Positions 43,746 through 55,752 of a DNA stretch of 64,000 nucleotides are shown here, piece by piece (position 1 is the stretch's first letter; each line of letters begins with the position of its first letter). Source of the DNA: Petrolisthes cinctipes (taxonomy: Eukaryota > Arthropoda > Malacostraca > Decapoda > Porcellanidae); contig JAWQEG010001537.1 in NCBI GenBank assembly GCA_033782935.1, positions 930,001 to 994,000 on the forward strand. Direction: 5' to 3'. The notes beneath the pieces were generated by a model, which saw only the letters and a list, made by a program, of their open reading frames with translations, did no database searches and was not told the DNA's origin. The translations under genes and the position numbers were made by a program.

Positions 43746-46700
43746 GATTTTCAGCATGTTTTAGGCCTGTATTTTGAAAATACTCTAACACGGAGTATGC
43801 ATGTACACATTGCTTTTGGGACCCAAAAATATCGAATATTCGGGTGTTTTGAGTTTGAATTTGAGATGTAAACGGGTACAGAAGATGCACGCATATATCG
43901 ACTTTGGGCACCCAAAATATCGATTTTGAGCATGTTTTGGGCCTGTATCTTTAAAATACTCTAACACTGAGTAGACACGTACAGATCGCTTCTGGGACCC
44001 AAATAAATCGAATTTTCGGGTTTTCTGAGCCTGAATTTGAGATATGAACGGGTACAGAAGATGCATGCACATATCGACTTTGGGCACCTAAAATATCGAT
44101 TTTGAGCATGTTTTGGGCCTGTATTTTGAAAATACTCTAACACGGTGTAGACATGTACAGATCGCTTCTGGGACACAAAAATATTGATTTTTTGGGTGTT
44201 TTGAGCCTGAATTTGAGATATAAACGGGAACAGAGGATGCATGCACATATCGACTTTGGACACCTAAAATATCGATTTATAGCATGTTTTAAGCCTGTAT
44301 TTTAAAAAAATTCTAGCATTGAGTAGGCATGTGCAGATTGCTTAAAGACCCCAAAAATATCGAATTTTCGGAGTATTGAGCCTGAATTTGAGATATAAAC
44401 AGGTACAGAAGATGCATGCACATATCGACTTTTTTCACTTAAAAAATCGATTTTGACATGTTTTGGGTCTGTATCTTGAAAACATTCTAGCAAGGAGTAG
44501 GCATGTACAGATCGCTTCTGGTAACCAAAAATATCGAATTTTCTGGTGTTTTGAACCGGAATTAGGGATATACACGGGTACAGAAGATGCATACACATAT
44601 TGACTTTGGGCACATAAAATATCGATTTTTAGCATGTTTTGGGCCTGTATTTTAAAAACACTCTAACACTGAGTATGTACGTACAGATCGCTTCTGGGAC
44701 CCAAAAATATTGAATTTTCGGGTGTTTTGAGCCTGAATTTGAGATATAAACGGGTACAGAAGATTCATGCACATATCGACTTTGGACACCTAAAATATCG
44801 ATTTTTAGCATGTTTTGAGCCTATATTTTGAAAACATTATAGCACTGAGTATGCATGTACAGATCGCTTAAGGGACCCAAAAATATGAAATTTTCGAGTG
44901 TTTTGAGCCTGAATTTGAGATATAAACGGGTACAGAAGATGCATGCACATATCGACTTTTTGCACCTAAAATATCGATTTTGAGCATGTTTTGGGTCTGT
45001 ATCGTGAAAAAATTCTAGCAAGGAGTAGGCATGTACAGATTGCTTCTGGGACTAAAAAATATCGAATTTTCGAGTGTTTTGAACCTGAATTTGGGATATA
45101 AACGGATACAGAAGATGCATACACATATTGAATTTGGGCAGCAAAAATATCGATTTTCAGCATGTTTTAGGCCTGTATTTTGAAAATACTCTAACACGGA
45201 GTATGCATGTACACATTGCTTTTGGGACCCAAAAATATCGAATATTCGGGTGTTTTGAGTTTGAATTTGAGATGTAAACGGGTACAGAAGATGCATGCAT
45301 ATATCGACTTTGGGCACCCAAAATATCGATTTTGAGCATGTTTTGGGCCTGTATCTTTAAAATACTCTAACACTGAGTAGACACGTACAGATCGCTTCTG
45401 GGACCCAAATAAATCAAATTTTCGGGTGTTCTGAGCCTGAATTTGAGATATGAACGGGTACAGAAGATGCATGCACATATCGACTTTGGGCACCTAAAAT
45501 ATCGATTTTGAGCATGTTTTGGGCCTGTATTTTAAAAATACTCTAACACGGTGTAGACATGTACAGATCGCTTCTGGGACACAAAAATATTGATTTTTTG
45601 GGTGTTTTGAGCCTGAATTTGAGATATAAACGGGAACAGAGGATGCATGCACATATCGACTTTGGACACCTAAAATATCGATTTATAGCATGTTTTAAGC
45701 CTGTATTTTAAAAAAATTCTAGCATTGAGTAGGCATGTGCAGATTGCTTAAAGACCCCAAAAATATCGAATTTTCGGAGTATTGAGCCTGAATTTGAGAT
45801 ATAAACAGGTACAGAAGATGCATGCACATATCGACTTTTTTCACTTAAAAAATCGATTTTGACATGTTTTGGGTCTGTATCTTGAAAACATTCTAGCAAG
45901 GAGTAGGCATGTACAGATCGCTTCTGGGAACCAAAAATATCGAATTTTCTGGTGTTTTGAACCTGAATTAGGGATATACACGGGTACAGAAGATGCATAC
46001 ACATATTGACTTTGGGCACATAAAATATCGATTTTTAGCATGTTTTGGGCCTGTATTTTAAAAACACTCTAACACTGAGTATGTACGTACAGATCGCTTC
46101 TGGGACCCAAAAATATTGAATTTTCGGGTGTTTTGAGCCTGAATTTGAGATATAAACGGGTACAGAAGATTCATGCACATATCGACTTTGGACACCTAAA
46201 ATATCGATTTTTAGCATGTTTTGAGCCTATATTTTGAAAACATTATAGCACTGAGTATGCATGTACAGATCGCTTAAGGGACCCAAAAATATGAAATTTT
46301 CGGGTGTTTTGAGCCTGAATTTGAGATATAAACGGGTACAGAAGATGCATGCACATATCGACTTTTTGCACCTAAAATATCGATTTTGAGCATGTTTTGG
46401 GTCTGTATCGTGAAAAAATTCTAGCAAGGAGTAGGCATGTACAGATTGCTTCTGGGACTAAAAAATATCAAATTTTCGAGTGTTTTGAACCTGAATTTGG
46501 GATATAAACGGATACAGAAGATGCATACACATATTGAATTTGGGCAGCAAAAATATCGATTTTCAGCATGTTTTAGGCCTGTATTTTGAAAATACTCTAA
46601 CACGGAGTATGCATGTACACATTGCTTTTGGGACCCAAAAATATCGAATATTCGGGTGTTTTGAGTTTGAATTTGAGATGTAAACGGGTACAGAAGATGC

Positions 46701-48400
46701 ATGCATATATCGACTTTGGGCACCCAAAATATCGATTTTGAGCATGTTTTGGGCCTGTATCTTTAAAATACTCTAACACTGAGTAGACACGTACAGATCG
46801 CTTCTGGGACCCAAATAAATCAAATTTTCGGGTGTTCTGAGCCTGAATTTGAGATATGAACGGGTACAGAAGATGCATGCACATATCGACTTTGGGCACC
46901 TAAAATATCGATTTTGAGCATGTTTTGGGCCTGTATTTTGAAAATACTCTAACACGGTGTAGACATGTACAGATCGCTTCTGGGACACAAAAATATTGAT
47001 TTTTTGGGTGTTTTTGAGCCTGAATTTGAGATATAAACGGGAACAGAGGATGCATGCACATATCGACTTTGGACACCTAAAATATCGATTTATAGCATGT
47101 TTTAAGCCTGTATTTTAAAAAAATTCTAGCATTGAGTAGGCATGTGCAGATTGCTTAAAGACCCCAAAAATATCGAATTTTCGGAGTATTGAGCCTGAAT
47201 TTGAGATATAAACAGGTACAGAAGATGCATGCACATATCGACTTTTTTCACTTAAAAAATCGATTTTGACATGTTTTGGGTCTGTATCTTGAAAACATTC
47301 TAGCAAGGAGTAGGCATGTACAGATCGCTTCTGGGAACCAAAAATATCGAATTTTCTGGTGTTTTGAACCTGAATTAGGGATATACACGGGTACAGAAGA
47401 TGCATACACATATTGACTTTGGGCACATAAAATATCGATTTTTAGCATGTTTTGGGCCTGTATTTTAAAAACACTCTAACACTGAGTATGTACGTACAGA
47501 TCGCTTCTGGGACCCAAAAATATTGAATTTTCGGGTGTTTTGAGCCTGAATTTGAGATATAAACGGGTACAGAAGATTCATGCACATATCGACTTTGGAC
47601 ACCTAAAATATCGATTTTTAGCATGTTTTGAGCCTATATTTTGAAAACATTATAGCACTGAGTATGCATGTACAGATCGCTTAAGGGACCCAAAAATATG
47701 AAATTTTCGGGTTTTTTGAGCCTGAATTTGAGATATAAACGGGTACATAAGATGCATGCACATATCGACTTTTTGCACCTAAAATATCGATTTTGAGCAT
47801 GTTTTGGGTCTGTATCGTGAAAAAATTCTAGCAAGGAGTAGGCATGTACAGATTGCTTCTGGGACTAAAAAATATCGAATTTTCGAGTGTTTTGAACCTG
47901 AATTTGGGATATAAACGGATACAGAAGATGCATACACATATTGAATTTGGGCAGCAAAAATATCGATTTTCAGCATGTTTTAGGCCTGTATTTTGAAAAT
48001 ACTCTAACACGGAGTATGCATGTACACATTGCTTTTGGGACCGAAAAATATCGAATATTCGGGTGTTTTGAGTTTGAATTTGAGATGTAAACGGGTACAG
48101 AAGATGCATGCATATATCGACTTTGGGCACCCAAAATATCGATTTTGAGCATGTTTTGGGCCTGTATCTTTAAAATACTCTAACACTGAGTAGACACGTA
48201 CAGATCGCTTCTGGGACCCAAATAAATCAAATTTTCGGGTGTTCTGAGCCTGAATTTGAGATATGAACGGGTACAGAAGATGCATGCACATATCGACTTT
48301 GGGCACCTAAAATATCGATTTTGAGCATGTTTTGGGCCTGTATTTTGAAAATACTCTAACACGGTGTAGACATGTACAGATCGCTTCTGGGACACAAAAA
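43603..48400. repeat. 8-mer higher-order repeat, about 3.4 rows
   Basis: Rows begin near 43,603, 45,009, 46,415 and 47,822, spaced 1,406, 1,406 and 1,407 bp. The extra base of row 3 is an added T in GGGTGTTTTTGAGCC near 47,007. Row 4 stops near 48,400. Row-specific changes include CACGCATATATCG in row 1 (CATGCATATATCG in the others), AAATAAATCAAATT in rows 2-4, and TTTTAAAAATACTC in row 2 only. The eight monomer types and their order differ from the 8-mer at 14.9-17.7 kb, so two separate 8-mer HORs exist. Confidence 0.9.
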
Positions 48401-51400
48401 TATCGATTTTTTGAGTGTTTTGAGCCTGAATTTGAGATATAAACGGGTACAGAAGATGCATGCACATATCGACTTTGGACACCTAAAATATCGATTTTTA
48501 GCATGTTTTGGGCCTGTATTTTAAAAATACTCTAACACGGAGTAGACATGTACAGATCGCTTTTGGGACCCAAAAATATCGAATTTTCGGGTGTTTCGAG
48601 CCTGAATTTGAGATATAAACGGGTACAGAAGATGCATGCACATATCGACTTTTTGCACCTAAAATATCGATTTAGAGCATGTTTTGGGTCTGTATCTTGA
48701 AAAAATTCTAGCAAGGAGTAGGCATGTACAGATTGATTCTGGGACTAAAAAATATCGAATTTTCGAGTGTTTTGAACCTGAATTTGGGATATAGACGGAT
48801 ACAGAAGATGCATACACATATTGAATTTGGGCAACAAAAATATCGATTTTCAGCATGTTTTGGGCCTGTATTTTGAAAATACATTAACACGGAGTAGGCA
48901 TGTACAGATCGCTTCTGGGACCCAAAAATATCGAATTTTCGGGTGTTTTGAGCCTGAATTTGAGATATAAACGGGTACAGAAGATTCATGCACATATCGA
49001 CTTTGGACACCTAAAAAAACGATTTATAGCATGTTTTAAGCCTGTACTTTAAAAACATTCTACCACTGAGTATGCATGTGCAGATTGCTTAAGGGACCCA
49101 AAAATATCGAATTTTCGGAGTTTTGAGCCTGATTTTGAGATATAAACGGGTACAGAAGATGCATGCACATATCGACTTTGGCACACAAAATATCGATTTT
49201 TAGTTTGTTTTGGGCGTATAATTTAAAATATTCTAGCACTGAGTAGGCATGTACAGATCGCTTCTGGGTCCTAAAAAAATCTATTCTTCGAGGGTTTTGA
49301 GCCAGAATTTGGGATATAACCGGGCACAGAGGATGCATGCACATATCGACTTTTTGCACCTAAAATATCGATTTTGAGCATGTTTTGGGTCTGTATATTG
49401 AAAACATTCTAGCAAGGAGTAGGCATGTACAGATCGCTTCTGGGACTCAAAAATACCGAATTTTCTAGTGTTTTGAACCTGAATTTATGTTATAGACGGG
49501 TACAGAAGATGCATACACTTATTGACTTTGGGCACCTAAAATATAGATTTTCAGCATGTTTTGAGCCTGTATTTTGAAAATACTTTAACACGGAGAAGGC
49601 ATGTACAGATCGCTACTGGGACCCAAAAATATCGAATTTTCGGGTGTTTTGAGCCTGGATTTGAGATATAAACGGATACAGAAGATGCATGCACATATCG
49701 ACTTTTTGCACCTAAAATATCGATTTGGAGCGTGTTTTGGGACTGTATTTTAAAAACACTCTAACACGGAGTATGCACGTACAGATCGCTTCTGGGACCC
49801 AAAAATATCGAATTTTCGGGTGTTTTGAGCCTGAATTTGGGATATAAACGGGTACAGAAGATACATGCACATATCGAATTTGGGCACCTAAAATATCGAT
49901 TTTGAGCATGTTTTGGGCCTGTATTTTGAAAATAATCAAACACGGTGTAGACATGTACAGATCGCTTCGGGGACCCAAAAATATCGAATTTTCGGGTGTT
50001 TTGAGCCTACATTTGAGATATAAACGGATACATAAGATGCATGCACATATCGACTTTGGGCACCTAAAATATCGATTTTGAGCATGTTTTGGGCCTGTAT
50101 TTTAAAAACACTCTAACACGGAGTATGCATGTACAGATCGCTTCTGGGACACAAATTATCGAATTTTCGGAGTTTTGAGCCTGAATTTGAGATATAAACG
50201 GGTACAGAAGATGCATGCACATATCGACTTTTTGCACCTAAAATATCGATTTTGAGCATGTTTTGGGTCTGTATCTTGAAAACATTCTAGCAAGAAGTAG
50301 GCATGTACAGATTGCTTCTGGGACCCAAAAATATCGAATTTTCGGGTGTTTTGAACCAGAATTAGGGATATACACGGGTACAGAAGATGCATACACATAT
50401 TGACCTTGGGCACATAAAATATCGATTTTCAGCATGTTTTGGGCCTGTATTTTAAAAACACTCTAACACGGAGTATGCACGTACAGATCACTTCTGGGAC
50501 CCAAAAATATCGAATTTTTGGGTGTTTTGAACCTGAATTTAGGATATAGACGGGTACAGAAGATGCATACACATATTGACTTTGGGCACCTAAAATATAG
50601 ATTTTTAGTATGTTTTGGGCGTATAATTTGAAAATATTCTAGCACTGAGTAGGCATGTACAGATCGCATCTGGGACCCAAAAATATCGAATTTTCAGGGG
50701 TTTTGAGCCAAAACTTGGGATATAACCGGGTACGGAGAATGCATGCACATATCGACTTTTTGCACCTAAAATATCGATTTTGAGCATGTTTTGGGTCTGT
50801 ATCTTGAAAATACTCAAACACGGTGTAGACATGTACAGATCGCTTCTGGGACACAAAAATATCGATTATTTGGGTATTTTGAGCCTGAATTTGAGATATA
50901 AACGGGTACAGAAGATGCATGCACATATCGACTTTGGCACCCAAAATATCGATTTTTAGTATGTTTTGGGCGTATAATTTGAAAATATTCTAGCACTGAG
51001 TAGGCATATACAGATAGCTTCTGGGACCCAAAAACATCGAGTTTTCAGGGGTTTTGAACCTGAATTAGGGATATACACGGGTACAGAAGATGCATACACA
51101 TATTGACTTTGGGCACATAAAATATAGATTTTCAGCATGTTTTGGGCCTGTATTTTAAAAACACTCTAACACGGAGTATGCACGTACAGATCGCTTCTGG
51201 GACCCAAAAATATTGAATTTTCGGGTGTTTTGAGCCTGAATTTGAGATATAAACAGGTACAGAAGATGCATGCACATATCGACTATGGGCACCTAAAATA
51301 TCGATTTTTAGTATGTTTTGGGCCTGTATTTTAAAAATAGTCTAACACGGAGTAGACATGTACAGATCGCTTTTGGGACCCAAAAATATTGAATTTTCGG

Positions 51401-53294
51401 GTGTTTTGAGCCTGAATTTGAGATATAAACGGGTACAGAAGATGCATGCACATATCGACTTTGGACACCTAAAATATCGATTTTTAGCATGTTTTGAGCC
51501 TATATTTTGAAAACATTCTAGCACGGAGTATGCATGTACAGATCGCTTAAGGGACCCAAAAATATGGAATTTTCGAGTGTTTTGAGCCTGAATTTGAGAT
51601 ATAAACGGGTACAGAAGATGTATTCACATATCGACTTTTTGCACCTAAAATATCGATTTTGATCATGTTTTGGGTCTGTATCTTGAAAAAATTCTAGCAA
51701 GGAGTAGGCATGTACAGATCGCTTCTGGGAGCCAAAAATATCGAATTTTCGGGTGTTTTGAACCTGAATTTGGGATATAGACGGATACAGAAAATGCATG
51801 CACATATCGACTTTGGGCACCTAAAATATCGATTTTGAGCATGTTTTGGGCCTGTATTTTGGAAATACTCTAACACGGAGTAGACACGTACAGATCACTT
51901 CTGGGACACAAAAATATCGAATTTTTGGGTGTTTTGAGCCAGAATTTGAGATATAAACGGGTACAGAAGATGCATGCTCATATCGACTTTGGGCACCCAA
52001 AATACCGATTTTCTTCATGTTTTGGGACTGTATTTGAAAATGCTCTAACACGGAGTAGGCATGTACAGATCGCTTCTGGGACCCAAAAATATCTAATTTT
52101 GGGGCGTTTTGAGCCTGAATTTGAGATATAAACGGGTATAGAAGATGCATGCACATATCGACTTTGGACTCCTAAAATATCGATTTTTTTGCATGTTTTC
52201 AGCCTATATTTTGAAAACATTCTAGCACTGAGTAGGCATGTACAGATCGCTTCTGGAATCCCAAAAATATTGAATTTTCGGGTGTTTTGAGCCTGAATTT
52301 GGGATATAACCTGGTACAGAGGATGCATACACATATTGACTTTGGGCACCTAAAATATCGATTTTTTGCATGTTTTGGGCCTGTATTTTAAAAATAGTCT
52401 AACACGGAGTAGACATGTACAGATCGCTTTTGGGACCCAAAAATATCGAATTTTCGGGTGTTTTGAGCCTGAATTTGAGATATAAACGGGTACAGAAGAT
52501 GCATGCACATATCGACTTTTTGATCCTAAAATATCGATTTTGTTCATGTTTTGGGTCTGTATCTTGAAAACATTCTAGAAAGGAGTAGGCATGTACAGAT
52601 CGCTTATGTGACCCAAAAATATTGAATTTTCGGGTGTTTTGAGCCTGAATTTGAGATATTAACGGGTACAGAAGATGAATGCACATATCGACTTTTTCCA
52701 CCTAAAATATCGATTTTGAGCATGTTTTTAGTCTGTAGTTTGAAAACATTCTAGCAAGGAGTAGGCATGTACAATTTGCTTTTGGGACCCAAAAATATCG
52801 AATTTTCGGGTGTTTTGAGCATGAATTTGAGATATAAACGGGTACAGAAGATGAATGCACATATCGACTTTTTCCACCTAAAATATCGATTTTGAGCATG
52901 TTTTTAGTCTGTAGTTTGAAAACATTCTAGCAAGGAGTAGGCATGTACAATTTGCTTTTGGGACCCAAAAATATCGAATTTTCGGGTGTTTTGAGCATGA
53001 ATTTGAGATATAAACGGGTACAGAAGATTCATGCACATATCGACTTCGTGCACCTAAAATATCGATTTTTAGCATGTTTTGGGACTATATGTTGAAAATA
53101 TTCTAGCACTGAGTAGGCATGTACAGATCGCTTCTGGGACAAAAAAATATCGAATTTTCGGATGTTTCGAGCCTGAATTTGGGATATAAACGGGTACAGA
53201 AGATACATACACATATTGACATTGGGCAAGTAAAATATCGATTTTCTTCATGTTTTGGGCCTGTATTTTTAAAATACTCTAACACGGAGTAGGC
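48401..53294. repeat. Transitional satellite between core and right flank
   Basis: Satellite monomers only. From 48,497 to 48,844 the sequence copies the left edge of the 8-mer run. After that, cassette types thin out and the order becomes irregular. By 52-53 kb the right-flank types predominate, for example GTCTGTAGTTTGAAAAC and TCGACTTTTTCCACC. No gene is present. Confidence 0.65.
52701..53025. repeat. Single-monomer tandem duplication
   Basis: The monomer at 52,701-52,876 is repeated from 52,877 at an offset of 176 bp. Both carry the private variants CATGTTTTTAGTCTGTAGTTTG, ACAATTTGCTTTTGGG and GAGCATGAATTTG. The second copy departs near 53,028 (GATTCATGCAC instead of GATGAATGCAC). It is a local one-monomer amplification. 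Confidence 0.85.
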
Positions 53295-54004
53295 ATGTAC
53301 AGATCGCTTCTGGGACACAAAAATATCGAATTTTCGGGTGTTTTGAACCTGAATTTGAAATATAAACGGGTACAAAAGTTGCATGCACATATCGACTTTG
53401 GGCACCCAAAATATCCATTTTTATCATGTTTTGGGCCTGTATTTTTAAAACTTTTTCTAACACGGAGTAGGCATGTACAGATCGCTTCTGTAGCACTTAG
53501 TAGACATGTACAGATCGGTTCTGGAACCCAAAAATATCGATTTTTCGGGTGTTTTGAGCCTGAATTTGAGATATAAACGGGTACAGAAGATGCATGCACA
53601 TATCGACTTGGGAAACCTAAAATATTGATTTTTAGCATGTTTTAAGCCTATATTTTAAAACATTCTAGCACTGAATAGACATGTACAGATCGCTTCGGGG
53701 ACCCAAGAATATTAAATTTTTGGGTGTTTTGAGCCTGAATTTGAGATATATACGGGCACTGAAGATGCTTGCACATATCGACTTTTTGCACCTAAAATAT
53801 CGATTTTGAGCATGTTTTGGGTCTGTATCTTGAAAACATTCTAGCATGGAGTAGGGATGTACAGATCGCTTCTGGGACACAAAAATATCAAATTTTAGAG
53901 TGTTTTGAGCCTGAATTTGAGATATAAACGGGTACAGATAATGCATGCACATATCGACTTTGGGCAACAAAAATATCGATTTTTAGCATGTTTTGACCCT
54001 TTAT
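53295..54004. repeat. Right-flank segment duplicated at 56,072-56,781
   Basis: About 710 bp matches 56,072-56,781 at an offset of exactly 2,777 bp. Both contain AAAAGTTGCATGCAC, ATATCCATTTTTATCAT, the 33-bp insertion, CTTGGGAAACCTAAAATATTG and CCAAGAATATT. Scattered substitutions separate them. The SINE lies between the two copies. The offset is not a whole number of 176-bp monomers, because of the SINE and other length changes. Confidence 0.85.
53491..53523. repeat. 33-bp intramonomer duplication, copy 1
   Basis: After GATCGCTTCTG the expected GGACCC is missing. Instead TAGCACTTAGTAGACATG begins, and the next 33 bases (to CGGTTCTG) repeat the segment just read in the TAGCACTGAGTAGG form, before GAACCC resumes. 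The monomer is therefore about 209 bp. The inserted form is TAGCACTT, while the host monomer reads TAACACGG, so the donor was a different monomer type. Confidence 0.88.
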
Positions 54005-54498
54005 CTTGAAAACATTCTACCAAGAAGTAGGGATGTACAGATCGCTTCTGGAACACAAAAATACCGAATTTAAGGGTATTTTGAGCCTGAATTTGAGATA
54101 TAAACGGGTACAGAAGATGCATGCACATATCGACTTTTTGCACCTAAAATATCGATTTTGGGCATGTTTTGGGTCTGTATCTTGAAAACATTCTAGCATG
54201 GAGTAGGCATATACAGGTCGCTTCTGGGACCAAAAAATATCGAATTTTCGGGTGTTTGGAGCCTGAATTTGAGATATAAACGAGTACAAAAAATGCATGC
54301 ACATATCGACTTTTGACACCTAAAATATCGATTTTCAGCATGTTTTATGGCCTGTATTTATAAAGTACTCTAACACTGAGTAGGCATGTATACCAGATCG
54401 CTTCTGGGACCCAAATATACCGAATTTTTGGGTGTTTTGAGCCTGAATTTAAGATATAAATGGCTACAGAAGATGCATGCACATATTAGGGGGAGGCG

Positions 54499-54510
54499 TG
54501 GCTGAGTGGT
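54499..54510 (+). promoter_or_regulatory. Pol III A box of the SINE
   Basis: TGGCTGAGTGGT fits the A-box consensus TRGYNNARNNG over its first 11 bases. It lies about 11 bases into the element, where a tRNA D-arm box should be. Confidence 0.8.
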
Positions 54511-54542
54511 TAGAGTGACGGACTGCAAATGGCAAGGGCCCT

Positions 54543-54553
54543 AGTTCGAGTTC
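54543..54553 (+). promoter_or_regulatory. Pol III B box of the SINE (degenerate)
   Basis: AGTTCGAGTTC matches the B-box consensus GGTTCGANTCC at 9 of 11 positions, and the TTCGA core is intact. It starts 44 bases after the A box, which is normal tRNA spacing. The two mismatches may weaken TFIIIC binding. Confidence 0.72.
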
Positions 54554-54571
54554 ACGAGAAAACGTCTGGGA

Positions 54572-54577
54572 TTTTTT
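54572..54577 (+). terminator. T6 run inside the SINE, possible Pol III terminator
   Basis: Six consecutive T residues lie about 20 bases after the B box. Runs of four or more T on the non-template strand normally stop RNA polymerase III, so a Pol III transcript from the internal promoter could end after about 90 nt and never reach the poly(A) tail. It may be family-wide with leaky read-through, or a mutation of this copy. Confidence 0.5.
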
Positions 54578-54744
54578 CGGTGTGATCTGATGGGTCCAGC
54601 TGTTCGTCAACTATACCCTGGTTATGCCGACACGTCATGAAAATACCCCCTACATCGTCGTCAACTCACAACATAGAAGATGTCCGACAATATTCCAAGA
54701 TGCTGTGAGTGACGGTGTAGCTGCTCTCCCCTGATAGTGACGTG

Positions 54745-54752
54745 TATAAATA
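54745..54752 (+). promoter_or_regulatory. TATA-box-like TATAAATA in the SINE body
   Basis: TATAAATA is a canonical-looking TATA motif in the otherwise GC-balanced body, about 150 bases before the poly(A) tail. It could be chance, or part of a sequence captured from a Pol II-transcribed gene or retroelement. No initiator or downstream gene supports real promoter use. Confidence 0.25.
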
Positions 54753-54843
54753 AGGTGTCGTCATCTAGTGGGACAGAAGAGAAGCTACGGTACCAACATC
54801 ACCACGAAGCTCCACTGTCTCATCTGGTGCGACACCCAATAAT

Positions 54844-54892
54844 CTCGGGGCCTCGCAAGAGTCACGGGCTACTGACAGCCTACAGTCCCGAG
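54844..54892. repeat. Short inverted repeat in the SINE 3' region
   Basis: CTCGGG at 54,844-54,849 is complementary to CCCGAG at 54,887-54,892, which would close a hairpin with a 37-base loop just before the poly(A) tail. SINE 3' ends often carry a hairpin recognised by the partner LINE, but six base pairs is weak evidence. Confidence 0.3.
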
Positions 54893-54904
54893 GTTGAGGT
54901 ATAG

Positions 54905-54926
54905 AAAAAAAAAAAAAAAAAAAAAA
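54905..54926 (+). repeat. Poly(A) tail of the SINE (22 A)
   Basis: An uninterrupted run of 22 A follows GAGGTATAG and ends exactly where the satellite resumes with TTGACTATGG. An unbroken A-run at the 3' end is the mark of target-primed retroposition, and its purity suggests little decay since insertion. It fixes the orientation of the element as plus. Confidence 0.93.
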
Positions 54927-55400
54927 TTGACTATGGGCAGCTAAAATATCGATTTTCAGCATGTTTTGGGCATGTATTTTGAAAAAACTTAAATACGGAG
55001 TAGGCATATACAGATTGCATCTAGGACCCAAAAATATCGAATTTTCGGGTGTTTTGAGCCTAAATTTGAGATATAAACGGGTACAAAAGATGTATGCACA
55101 TATCGACTTGGGACACCTAAAATATCGATTTTTAGCATGTTTTGAGCCTATATTATGCAAACCTTCTAGCACTGAGTAGGCATCTACAGATCGCTTCTGG
55201 GACACAAAAATATTGAATTTTCGGGTGTTTTGAGCCTGAATTTGAGATATAAACGGGTACCGTACAGAAGATGCATACACATATCGACATTGGGCATCTA
55301 AAATATCGATTTTTAGCATGTTTTGGGTCTGTATCTTGAAAACATTCTAGCAAGAAGTAGGCATATACAGGTTACTTCTGGGACCAAAAAATATCGAATT

Positions 55401-55752
55401 TTCGGGTGTTTTGAGCCTGAATTTGAGATATAAACGAGTACAGAAGATGCATGCACATATCGACTTGGGACACCTAAAATATAAATTTTTAGCATGTTTT
55501 AAACCTATATTTTAAAAACATTCTAGCACTGAGTAAACATGTACAGATCGCTTCTGGAACCTAAAATTATTGAATATTCGGGTGTTTTGAGCCTGAATTT
55601 GAGATATAAACGAGTACAGAAGATGCATGCACATATCGACTTGGGACACCTAAAATATAAATTTTTAGCATGTTTTAAACCTATATTTTAAAAACATTCT
55701 AGCACTGAGTAAACATGTACAGATCGCTTCTGGAACCTAAAATTATTGAATA
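55401..55752. repeat. Single-monomer tandem duplication (2 x 176 bp)
   Basis: 55,401-55,576 is repeated at 55,577-55,752 with no difference seen by eye. Private shared variants include AAACGAGTACAG, CTTGGGACACCTAAAATATAAA, GAGTAAACATG and CCTAAAATTATTG. This is a fresh one-monomer duplication in the old flank, so the flank is still turning over. Confidence 0.88.

Larger units (their letters stand above)
1..54487. repeat. Satellite array, 176-bp monomer, left of the SINE
   Basis: The whole stretch is head-to-tail copies of one AT-rich monomer of about 176 bp, all in the same orientation. Landmarks recurring once per monomer are ATGCATGCACATATCGAC, AAAATATCGATTTT, GCATGTTTTGGGCCTG, GGCATGTACAGATCGCTTC and TTTTGAGCCTGAATTTGAG. 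Spacing stays near 176 bp, with changes of a few bases. No gene-like sequence interrupts it. The array begins before base 1, so its true length is unknown. Megabase-type centromeric or pericentromeric heterochromatin is the usual home of such arrays, but nothing here proves that location. Confidence 0.97.
54488..54926 (+). mobile_element. tRNA-derived SINE inserted in the satellite
   Basis: This 439-bp element is unlike the array: it is visibly more GC-rich and has no satellite motif. Its 5' end is tRNA-like, with an A box at 54,499-54,510 and a B box at 54,543-54,553. A unique body follows, then a 22-A tail at 54,905-54,926. SINEs are non-coding retroposons copied by LINE enzymes and transcribed by RNA polymerase III. 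The parent tRNA is uncertain: the start resembles a Ser/Leu type, while ACTGCAAAT resembles a Cys(GCA) anticodon arm. The satellite reads CACATATT before it and TTGACTATGG after it, so any target-site duplication is at most 2-3 bp. I cannot name the family. Confidence 0.85.

Noticed and set aside
32815..48844. A 29-monomer super-period, suggested by offsets 5,104 bp (32.8/37.9 kb) and 5,099 bp (43.4/48.5 kb)
   Set aside because: The two offsets join different monomer types and arise differently (29 is simply the distance across 3.4 rows of an 8-mer plus edges in the second). Equal counts look coincidental.
54488..54560. Functional tRNA gene at the SINE head
   Set aside because: A and B boxes are recognisable, but the anticodon stem and the acceptor stem do not pair as a full tRNA, and the sequence runs on into a SINE body with poly(A).
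54488..54926. Solo LTR (because of TATAAATA)
   Set aside because: There are no TG...CA termini and no target duplication of 4-6 bp, while a tRNA-like head and terminal poly(A) fit a SINE.
54765..55319. 184-codon minus-strand frame spanning the SINE 3' part and satellite
   Set aside because: It is a chimera: it reads through the reverse of the poly(A) tail as a run of phenylalanines and joins two unrelated repeats. It has no coding support.
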